DNA of 64,000 nt from Candidatus Zhuqueibacterota bacterium. Its GTDB lineage: Bacteria; Zhuqueibacterota; Zhuqueibacteria; Residuimicrobiales; Krinioviventaceae. The translations under genes were made by a program, and so were the position numbers. The stretch spans positions 28,865 to 92,864 of the forward strand of contig JAFGKD010000116.1 of the NCBI GenBank assembly GCA_016928775.1, read 5' to 3'. The notes under the pieces are model-generated. The model searched no databases. It was not told the origin of the DNA and worked only from the letters and a program-made list of their open reading frames with translations. Positions 47,801-54,465 of the stretch are shown in pieces. Numbering within the stretch: position 1 is the first letter of the stretch; every line of letters begins with the position of its first letter.

Positions 47801-50673
47801 TCTTCTTTCTCGGTAATTTCAACGATATAATCTTCCACTTCGCCATCCGGTGCTATACCATCGTAGCTTAATTGCCGCACCGAGCTAAAGCGGAATCGGA
47901 GGTAGGATACGCCCATTTTGGCGTTAGCCGGCACATTCAAGGTAAAGGAATTGGCGCCCGCATTCACCGGTTGCGCCGCGATAAAGTGCTCGCCAGCATC
48001 ACTCCAATCCCCATCGCCGTTGAAATCGATCCATGCATTGAGGGCACCGGCTGCTGAAGCGTGGACGGTAATCGGAACAGTCTGACCCGGAGCAATAAAT
48101 GGCGACATTATAACGCCGTCTTCATCATCGAAACCGTTTGTGTCGTCACCGTCTGCCAAAGGTGTGGGTGTACCGTCCGGTTCCGCATCAATGCCGGAAC
48201 CGAGAAAAAATTTGGGTATAATCACATGCCGGGCGCCATTGTTCACCAACAATGTCGGATAACGTGGATCCGGAGCATCGCCAAAGTCCAGCTCTCTGCC
48301 ATCCTCTTTTGAATTGATAAACGTGACCAGGATGTGCTCATTCCCATCAACCTGCACATAGGCTGAAGCAGCCGAAACATTTACTGATGAACTGCCATCA
48401 GGATCTTTAACATCGATTGCGTCCAATTTCCAGCCACTCGGAATAACTTCTTTAAAACTGTATTTACCGGGTTTGACACCGGCAAAAGTTATCGTAGAAT
48501 CCGAGGGGTATTTCAGTGTGAATGGCCCAAAGCTGCCGCCAAAATCAAAAGGTGTATTATCCGCCGGATGAGCTTGTTTGCGGATGGTGACGGAACCGAG
48601 GTCTGTTTCCTGTTTTATTTCAACCAGATAATCTTCCACCTCACCGTCCGGCCAAAATCCTTCATATTTTAGCCCGGATGTTGTACTGTATCGAAAACGC
48701 GCCACTGACCGTCCTGGCTTGGCGCCAGGAGGAACGTAAAATCCCCAGGTATTGGCTCCGGCAAAGACCGTTGTATCGTGATTAAAAACCGACTCGCCCG
48801 GATCCGCCCAACTGCCGTTGCCGTTAAAATCCACCCAGACGCCCAGATTGCCTTTGACTGAAGCCGTTGCGACAAAACTTGTATAGGCATCAGTGACCAG
48901 ATCGTTCAGAAAAACAATCCCGTCCTCGTCATCATGTCCGTTATTATCATCACCAAGCGCGGCCGCATCTGGTTGGCCATCCGGCTCGCTGTCAATCGTT
49001 GCACCCAGATAAACAGCCTGGTCGATCAAATGTCTGGCGCCGTTGCTCTTTAACAACGTCGGATAAGAAGGATCTTGAGCATCACCAAAGTCCTGTTCTC
49101 TTTCGCCCTCCTTTGAATTGATAAAAGTGACCAGGATGTGCTCATTGGCATCAACCTGCACATAAGCTGTAGCCGCCGACACATCCGACGAAGAACTGCC
49201 ATCCGGGTCGTTAACATCTATTTTATCCAATTTCCAACCGCTTGGAATGGTTTCTTTAAATCGGTATTTGCCGGGTTTGACGCCGGCAAATGTAATCGTT
49301 GAATCGGAAGGATATTTGAGGTTAAAGGGTCCAAAGTCTCCGGTAAACTCAAATGGCGTATTATCCGCCGGGTACGCTTGTTTTCTGATGGTGATTGAAC
49401 CGAGGTCCGTCTCCCGTTTTATTTCCACCTGATAATCTTCTACTTCGCCATCAGGCCACGGTCCGTCATAGGTCAATCCATATGTGCGGCTATACCTGAA
49501 ACGCGCCATTGTCTTTCCAGGCTTGGCGCCAGGAGGAACAAAAAATGACCAGGTGTTTGCGCCAGCAAAGACTGTCGTGTCATGATTAAAAATGGACTCT
49601 TCCCCGTCCGCCCAGCTTCCATTACCATTAAAATCAACCCAAACGCCCAGGTTGCCTTTTGCCGAAGCCGTTGCGGCAAAGCCCGTGTAGGCGCCGGGGA
49701 CCAGATCATTTAGAAAAACAATACCATCCTCATCATCATGACCACCGGTATCATCTCCGGTGGCATCGGCATTGGGCTGGCCATCCGGCTCACTATCCAC
49801 ATGAACGCCCAAATAAAGGCCTTGAACAATGATATGGCTGGCGCCATTATTTTTCAGCAGGGTTGGGTAAGACGGATCGGGCGCATCACCATAATCCCGC
49901 TCTTCCTCTTGTTCTTCGATCAGACCGGCATCGATTGTTTTGTCGAATTTATTATCCGGCACAGAGATAAAGCTCGTTTCACCTGTTGACGGATCGGCGT
50001 CGCTATCCCGGCTATCATCGGAACCGATGTTGGCGGCGGTGAATTCGTAGCCGCCGGGTTTATAAAAACGGACGTAATACTGCCCGGCCTGCAAATCCGA
50101 GAATTTGTAAACGCCGGAGGCATCTGTGGTCGTCGTAGCCAGGCTATTCTTGTTGCTGTCGAGCAGCTCGACTCTGACGCCCGCGTGCCCCGGCTCGCCA
50201 TTGTCCTGGATGCCGTTGCCATTGAGATCATCCCATACCCAGTCACCGATGCCGGACGAAGCCGGTTTTCTATCCCAGAATTTATTGCCGGTCAATGTTT
50301 GGTCCTGCAGCGGCTTTTCAACAACGCTATATTGAATCTGGTTGGCATTGATGACCTTGCCGTCGACGCTGGTCGCACCAACTGAGGTATAACCGGATGG
50401 ATCTTCTTCTACAATATTGTAGAATTCATAGCCCTCGCGAATTTGCAGACCATACCAGCCCTTTGCATCGGTTGTCGTGCTGATGATCTCGATGCCGAGA
50501 TAGTTCGCATCCTGAGAACCGTATAATCTCACGGTCACATTCGGGATCGGCGTGCTCTCATCGCCGACACTTCCTTCATAAACACGACCTTCAAACTGCA
50601 GTGAAAAAGCGGCGCCGGTCATCAGACAAACGCCCAGCATCACCAGGATGAAAATTCGTACGCTTTTTTCCAT
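44875..50673 (-). CDS. Giant secreted GEVED/SdrB-type surface protein with C-terminal sorting domain
   Basis: About 1932 aa. The second of two ATG codons (50673) has the better spacing to GGGGAG. After the signal peptide come a CNA-B/SdrB-like domain (GDWVWDDLNGNGIQDNGEPG), then five GEVED modules ([RQLYF]D[YF]GDA...GEVEDY) at about 49905-49430, 49100-48610, 48290-47815, 46840-46345 and 45675-45200. Between them are three prealbumin-like repeats (SITIRKQAYPADNTPF) and two modules with GWDE...ADDW (about 47470-46850 and 46320-45690). The end has NYPNPFNPTTDI and a FlgD-like domain. It is a modular surface or extracellular protein with no catalytic motif. Confidence 0.9.
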   Translation of the reverse strand: MEKSVRIFILVMLGVCLMTGAAFSLQFEGRVYEGSVGDESTPIPNVTVRLYGSQDANYLGIEIISTTTDAKGWYGLQIREGYEFYNIVEEDPSGYTSVGATSVDGKVINANQIQYSVVEKPLQDQTLTGNKFWDRKPASSGIGDWVWDDLNGNGIQDNGEPGHAGVRVELLDSNKNSLATTTTDASGVYKFSDLQAGQYYVRFYKPGGYEFTAANIGSDDSRDSDADPSTGETSFISVPDNKFDKTIDAGLIEEQEEERDYGDAPDPSYPTLLKNNGASHIIVQGLYLGVHVDSEPDGQPNADATGDDTGGHDDEDGIVFLNDLVPGAYTGFAATASAKGNLGVWVDFNGNGSWADGEESIFNHDTTVFAGANTWSFFVPPGAKPGKTMARFRYSRTYGLTYDGPWPDGEVEDYQVEIKRETDLGSITIRKQAYPADNTPFEFTGDFGPFNLKYPSDSTITFAGVKPGKYRFKETIPSGWKLDKIDVNDPDGSSSSDVSAATAYVQVDANEHILVTFINSKEGEREQDFGDAQDPSYPTLLKSNGARHLIDQAVYLGATIDSEPDGQPDAAALGDDNNGHDDEDGIVFLNDLVTDAYTSFVATASVKGNLGVWVDFNGNGSWADPGESVFNHDTTVFAGANTWGFYVPPGAKPGRSVARFRYSTTSGLKYEGFWPDGEVEDYLVEIKQETDLGSVTIRKQAHPADNTPFDFGGSFGPFTLKYPSDSTITFAGVKPGKYSFKEVIPSGWKLDAIDVKDPDGSSSVNVSAASAYVQVDGNEHILVTFINSKEDGRELDFGDAPDPRYPTLLVNNGARHVIIPKFFLGSGIDAEPDGTPTPLADGDDTNGFDDEDGVIMSPFIAPGQTVPITVHASAAGALNAWIDFNGDGDWSDAGEHFIAAQPVNAGANSFTLNVPANAKMGVSYLRFRFSSVRQLSYDGIAPDGEVEDYIVEITEKEDGSIKIIKDANPKDDTPFLICLQFSSGFFQTLCTNLKDPSQNQLIILNPSQVIDVTESVAPGWILQDIVISGDADNGSTVDLPNGKVSLDFDPGENIVIVFKNDRHGIPPIKWPQPPKKKKDSPHPDCFWGWDEPSIYARVIAADDWYSSDERPITDIHWWGSYQEWLEKTPPANAPERFHIGIWTDVPVGPNEPWSHPGTMIWEIVVDRGALNEHWVGCDFYPQKMQEPESCFKYDFLLPPANWFNCQANTIYWISIAAVYSSPPNNFPWGWKTVEHYFQDDAVSMTMPKTPVIGDIFQAGQPIGEGWDLAYILTTDQPTEEYDFGDAPDDPNSTIYPTLHVNGGAYHTINPGFFLGAGIDADIDGQPDGDAMGDDNDGNDDEDGVGFPFTMNIGQTVTIVVTASNKGLLNVWIDYNQNKDWSDAGEHIFIDEPVNPGANNLTFTIPPGAQEGYTFARFRLSRQQGLSFAGWGGEGEVEDYKIYLHEEEGEPALKWSQPPLKSRDPDFPFPHLFWGWDEVSILDKVVLADDWFCRDPRPVTGFRWWGSYTQWDKPEPPEHAPIGFHFGIWSDVPKGENRDWSHPGELIWARAVDRSGVHEHVVGGDFMPGDMEKPDSCFAYFYEIPKPDWFYQEKDSTVYWLSIAAIYEEMPEEHYWGWKVRERYFNDCGVFIFEPKDLIPGTLFKEGEPLGEMWDMTFELLTIDYDRQFDFGDAPEPMYQSLFETNGAHHFIDPDVYLGSRIDKEVNGQPEPDALGDDNNGIDDDDGVQFVSSLQPTQMAQVKITASTHGFLNAWIDFNQSNDWSDENEQIFSDVELAPGSHTLDFKVIDDAKAGPTFARFRFSTVPGLHFRGLAFDGEVEDYKVKIDTLSTVRSSAESIPAEYLLHQNYPNPFNPTTDIRYDVPRQSHVQLIIYDLRGRVIRRLLDETKNPGRFSIVWDGQDDSGQVMPSGVYIYSITADQYKSTRKLVLVK
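48298..49905 (-). repeat. Two near-identical 804-bp coding repeats
   Basis: The GEVED plus prealbumin-like pair recurs with an exact 804-base (268-codon) offset: matching segments start at 49704 and 48900, and at 49885 and 49081. The copies remain highly similar at DNA level, so the duplication is recent or kept alike by recombination. The third copy at 48290-47815 is much more diverged. Confidence 0.85.
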
Positions 50674-50984
50674 CATGCTCCCCTTGCTTGTTGTTCAAGG
50701 CAACGACTCTAAGGAAATAATTTTTACTGCCGAAATGCTTATTTTGCAAGAGGAAAAAGAAAATCAGCTTGAGCTGCGTTCAGAGAACCCCGGGAATAAA
50801 TGCAAAGTCATTTGAATGTGTAGATGTGATTTTTCCTCCTACAGTATAGTTGAATAATATTGTATTCTCACCATAGAAGCAAGGGAAAAATAAATTTTTT
50901 TGCAAACCTCCGGAGACTGTCGAAAAAGTCTGCCAAGATTTCGCATAATAAACAATTTATACGCTGATCAAAAATGAGACTGAC
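50674..50984. other. Gap between divergent genes, entered by an IS1182-type element
   Basis: The leader of the giant surface protein lies at 50674-50900. The left end of a degenerate insertion element starts at 50912. No gene is seen in this stretch. Confidence 0.6.
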
Positions 50985-51248
50985 ATGACCGTTTTTGACG
51001 CCAGGTACAACAATGATGATACCGGCTGTCACGCCTATGATCCGAAAATCCTCAAGTCTGCACTTCTCGGTTTAGCTCGCGGGAAACTATCATCTCGCAA
51101 ACTCGAAGTTGTCTGCGAAGAGAATATTATTTTTATGGCCTTGACCTGCTGTCAGACGCCGGATTATTCAACCATTGCGACTTTTGTTTCATCAATGGAT
51201 AACGATTCTCAACTGCCGAAAATTGGAATCACTTTTTTCGACAGTCTC
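50912..51248 (+). mobile_element. Internally deleted IS1182-type element (MITE-like)
   Basis: Terminal inverted repeats GGAGACTGTCGAAAAAGT (50912-50929) and ACTTTTTTCGACAGTCTCC (51231-51249, one base longer in the A/T run) bound ~337 bases. The interior encodes an IS1182-type transposase N-terminus from 50985 (VFDARYNNDDTGCHAYDPKI), which breaks off after FVSSMD and runs into the right end. The catalytic DDE part is gone, so it could only move with help from a full-length copy. Confidence 0.82.
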
Positions 51249-51296
51249 CCGAAGATTATTTTACCTGTGTGCAGAATAAATGTGCGTAAGGTTTAG
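50985..51296 (+). pseudogene. Transposase N-terminal fragment (IS1182-type)
   Basis: A 103-codon frame. Residues 1-~72 match the N-terminal helical domain of IS1182-type transposases (FDARYNN, KLEVVCEENIIFMAL, STIATFVSSMD). The rest is translation through the right inverted repeat and flank. There is no catalytic domain. Confidence 0.8.
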
Positions 51297-51414
51297 CCGC
51301 AGTGGTGAGAGCGGGGCTATGGGGGATCTATTTATCATCCGACTTTTCCGCATCTATCACTTTTTTCTTTTTCCATATTTTCATATATTGACGCCTCAGA
51401 ATGAAAGGTCTTTT

Positions 51415-52026
51415 TTGAGCGACGAGGTCTATAAAACTATTCGTGCGCTCGCAACGGCCGAAAAGAAAGTGAAAGGTTCCCGATTTATCGGCCGGGCGAC
51501 GCCGGTGCGGTCTCGGGATGAGGCAGAATTGTTTGTTACACTCATTTCCAAACAATATCACGACGCAACCCACAATTGTTACGCCTATCGCATTGGCTAT
51601 GGACCTGCTGAATACACCCGATTTTATGACGATGGAGAACCCTCCGGCACTGCAGGTCGGCCTATACTGCAGGCGATGATGAGTCATGATTTGACGAATG
51701 TCGCTGTGGTTGTCACGCGATATTTTGGCGGTACAAAACTGGGAACCGGCGGACTGATTCGCGCGTATGGCAGTATCGCTGAAGAGGCCCTGGATAAAGC
51801 GGAAATTTATACTTTTTATCCCGTCCATACATTAAAAATATTTTGCACGTATCAGCACGTGAATACAATAAAGAGTCTGATTAACAAATTTTCCGGAGAG
51901 GTCATTGATTCTGATTACGGCGATTCGATAAGCATGACAATTCGCCTGCATCAATATAAAAGTCAACAGTTCACGCAATGTCTACTGGATCAGACATCGG
52001 GACAGGTTGTTCCCGAGAGAGTGTAA
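51415..52026 (+). CDS. yigZ: IMPACT/YigZ family protein
   Basis: A 203-aa protein, starting at TTG 51415 because AAAGG lies 6 bases before it and this gives the usual YigZ length (about 204); longer frames begin in the IS element. The IMPACT domain motifs are clear: KKVKGSRFIGRATPVRS, then YRIGYG, RFYDDGEPSGTAGRPIL and VVVTRYFGGTKLGTGGLIRAY. The C-terminal ~65 residues fit the DUF1949/EF-G-like domain. Members are implicated in translation control or proteolysis regulation; the biochemical role is not settled. It ends 3 bases before the CorC-like gene, so they are one transcript. Confidence 0.92.
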   Translation: MSDEVYKTIRALATAEKKVKGSRFIGRATPVRSRDEAELFVTLISKQYHDATHNCYAYRIGYGPAEYTRFYDDGEPSGTAGRPILQAMMSHDLTNVAVVVTRYFGGTKLGTGGLIRAYGSIAEEALDKAEIYTFYPVHTLKIFCTYQHVNTIKSLINKFSGEVIDSDYGDSISMTIRLHQYKSQQFTQCLLDQTSGQVVPERV

Positions 52027-52029
52027 TCA

Positions 52030-53286
52030 ATGCCGCCCGCTGAACTGATATTATTCATTTTATCCCTATTATTGAGCGCTTTTTTTTCAGGATCCGAAAC
52101 AGCATATATTTCGGCCAACCGCCTGAAGATCAGATTGTTGTATCGAGATAGCGACAAAGCATCATCAACAGCAACGCTGCTGCGTAGCGATCAGCGTTTT
52201 TTATCAACGACGCTGGTGGGCAATAACATTGTCATGGTGGCGTGTTCATCTCTGGCGATTGTTGTTTTTTCAGCACTCGTCAGCGATGCGTTGGTTGTTG
52301 TTGTGACGACGGTCTTTTTATTGTTGTTTGGCGAGATTATCCCCAAGTCAATTGCCAGCCAAATGCCCAATCGATTATTACGTTTTTCCGTCAATATATT
52401 GCCGGTTTTTTATTTTTTTTTCTATCCGCTCATCTGGTTCGCCGAGCAGTTATCGCGTCTTTTTATTGGCATGATGGGATTAAAGGCAGAATCTCCCAGG
52501 ATTTTTTCCAGATTTGATCTTTTGGTTCTGGTGCGCGAATACACCTCCGGAAAGGATGTAGAGTTCAACCAAAAATTATTGTCGCGAGCACTCAAACTCC
52601 GGGACAAGCGTTTGTGGGATGTGATGGTACCGCGAATCGATATTTTGGGCGTTGAAAAGGATGATGATATAGACCAGATTAAAAAACTTTTTAAGGATAG
52701 TGGCTACTCGCGCCTGCCGGTATACCAGGGAGACCTGGACAATATCCTCGGCTTTTTATATGTCATGGACTTTTTCGGTGATAATGCAACCGTCCTGCCC
52801 GAGATTCGAAAACCATTGATACTCTCCGAGGGTACCAAAGTGATTGAAGCGCTGAACACGTTGCAGCGCGAGCGAACGAGTATCGCCGTCACAGTTGACG
52901 AACACGGCGGTACCGCCGGTCTGGTCACAATGGAAGATATGATCGAAAAATTGGTCGGCGCGATTTACGATGAATTTGATCTTCAAAAAAAGCGTATCAA
53001 AGCATCCGGTGAATCCACGCTTGTTGTCGATGGTAAAACGAGCATTGATGATTTACGAGAGCGCTACGACTTTGATATCCCGGAAGGCGACTATGTGACG
53101 ATCGCCGGATTCATTACGGATAGACTGGGGGCGATCCCCGAATCCGGCCAGGCAATCGATTTTGATACTTTTAAACTCAAGGTACTCGATGCCAGTGAAA
53201 CAAAAATTGTCAAAGTCTGGTTGACAAAAAAACCACCATTCCAAATAAAACATAATACGGATACTTTACAAAGGAGAAAACAATGA
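52030..53286 (+). CDS. CNNM/CorC-HlyC family membrane protein
   Basis: A 418-aa protein. The DUF21/CNNM membrane domain covers residues ~1-150 (AFFSGSETAYISANRLKIR, then LLLFGEIIPKSIASQ). Two CBS motifs follow (VMVPRIDILGVEKDDD, then TSIAVTVDEHGGTAGLVTMEDMIEKLVG) and a C-terminal CorC_HlyC transporter-associated domain (FDIPEGDYVTIAGFITDRLG). The family includes Mg2+/Co2+ exporters and hemolysin-like proteins. It sits in the inner membrane; the ion is unknown. Its stop overlaps the next start (ATGA). Confidence 0.93.
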   Translation: MPPAELILFILSLLLSAFFSGSETAYISANRLKIRLLYRDSDKASSTATLLRSDQRFLSTTLVGNNIVMVACSSLAIVVFSALVSDALVVVVTTVFLLLFGEIIPKSIASQMPNRLLRFSVNILPVFYFFFYPLIWFAEQLSRLFIGMMGLKAESPRIFSRFDLLVLVREYTSGKDVEFNQKLLSRALKLRDKRLWDVMVPRIDILGVEKDDDIDQIKKLFKDSGYSRLPVYQGDLDNILGFLYVMDFFGDNATVLPEIRKPLILSEGTKVIEALNTLQRERTSIAVTVDEHGGTAGLVTMEDMIEKLVGAIYDEFDLQKKRIKASGESTLVVDGKTSIDDLRERYDFDIPEGDYVTIAGFITDRLGAIPESGQAIDFDTFKLKVLDASETKIVKVWLTKKPPFQIKHNTDTLQRRKQ

Positions 53287-54389
53287 AAAAACAGCTCATC
53301 ATTCACGCATCACTTTTTCTGCTCACCCTCGTGCTATTTTTCGGGATTACAGCAATTCCCTCCGCCCAATCCATCGCTGCTGATTCTGCTCACGGACCAA
53401 CGTGGCGCGTGCATGACTGGAGTCGGCCAAGACCACCGATTGTGACGCCGCCGACAACCAGCACGCAGCAGCAAGCCGGCGCGCCACCATCAGATGCTAT
53501 TGTGTTATTTGACGGTTCTGATATGTCAAACTGGCGCGCCATGGATGGCGGCGCTGCAAAGTGGATTGTCAACGAGGATTACATGGAATCCGTCAGAGGC
53601 GCCGGCTATGTCCGCACCCTGCAGGGCTTTGGCGATTGCCAGGTGCACGTTGAGTTTATGACGCCAACTCCTCCGAGAGGGGAGAGCCAGGGCCGCGGCA
53701 ATAGCGGTGTTTTTCTCATGGGAATTTATGAAGTGCAAGTCCTGGATTCTTATGATAATCTAACCTATGCGGATGGCCAATGCGCCGCTATCTATGGTCA
53801 GTTTCCGCCCCAGGTGAACGTCTGTCGAAAACCGGGTGAATGGCAAGCTTATGACATCATTTTCAAAGCACCCCAATTTGCTGAAAATGGCGACCTGCTC
53901 AAGCCGGCACTCATCACTCTGTTTCAGAATGGTGTGCTCGTGCATGATCATGTTGAAATCAAAGGTCCGACGAACTGGTGCAGCAAAAGTCCATACCAGC
54001 CGCATCCTGGCAAATTGCCGCTCTCTTTACAGGATCATGGCAATCCTGTGCGTTATCGGAATATCTGGGTGCGCGAGTTGCCAGCAACGGGCGCGCCGGA
54101 TGCTTGTCGTAAAGAACTGATTTTCGGGGAGAAACAATTACAAAGATTTGTCGGGACCTATAAAAATAAATCCGGTGGTGAGCTGGAAATCACCTTGCAA
54201 CAAGGCCAGCTTTTCTCCAGTTTTCCGGGTGGTAGCAGCGACCAGCCTCTGTTCGCCGAGAGTGACCAACGTTTTTATTCAAAATTTGTCAATGCCGAAT
54301 ACGAGTTTGTCCTGGATAGCGACAGGGTTCGCGCGATCAAGGTTAATGTGACAAACGGTGGCTGGGATGAGTATCAAAAAACGCAATAG
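53283..54389 (+). CDS. Exported DUF1080 (3-keto-disaccharide hydrolase-like) protein
   Basis: A 368-aa protein with a signal peptide (cleaved near AQS, residue ~30) and a Pro/Thr-rich linker. The DUF1080 domain follows at ~70-265: VLFDGSDMSNW, GNSGVFLMGIYEVQVLDSYDN and LSLQDHGNPVRYRNIWVREL. The family has a concanavalin-like fold and some members hydrolyse 3-keto sugars. The last ~95 residues look like a small lipocalin-like add-on (RFVGTYKNKSGGELEITLQQ). It is translationally coupled to the CorC-like gene by an ATGA overlap, though a shared role is not obvious. Confidence 0.85.
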   Translation: MKKQLIIHASLFLLTLVLFFGITAIPSAQSIAADSAHGPTWRVHDWSRPRPPIVTPPTTSTQQQAGAPPSDAIVLFDGSDMSNWRAMDGGAAKWIVNEDYMESVRGAGYVRTLQGFGDCQVHVEFMTPTPPRGESQGRGNSGVFLMGIYEVQVLDSYDNLTYADGQCAAIYGQFPPQVNVCRKPGEWQAYDIIFKAPQFAENGDLLKPALITLFQNGVLVHDHVEIKGPTNWCSKSPYQPHPGKLPLSLQDHGNPVRYRNIWVRELPATGAPDACRKELIFGEKQLQRFVGTYKNKSGGELEITLQQGQLFSSFPGGSSDQPLFAESDQRFYSKFVNAEYEFVLDSDRVRAIKVNVTNGGWDEYQKTQ

Positions 54390-54465
54390 GACCTGTTTCC
54401 TGGAACCGAATACTTTTTGATGTGTTCATTTATTAAGAATCAGAAATATAATCGATGAGGAAAAA

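Noticed and set aside
48298..49905. Possible CRISPR-like or tandem non-coding array
   Set aside because: The period is 804 bases, in frame and coding, without short repeats and spacers.
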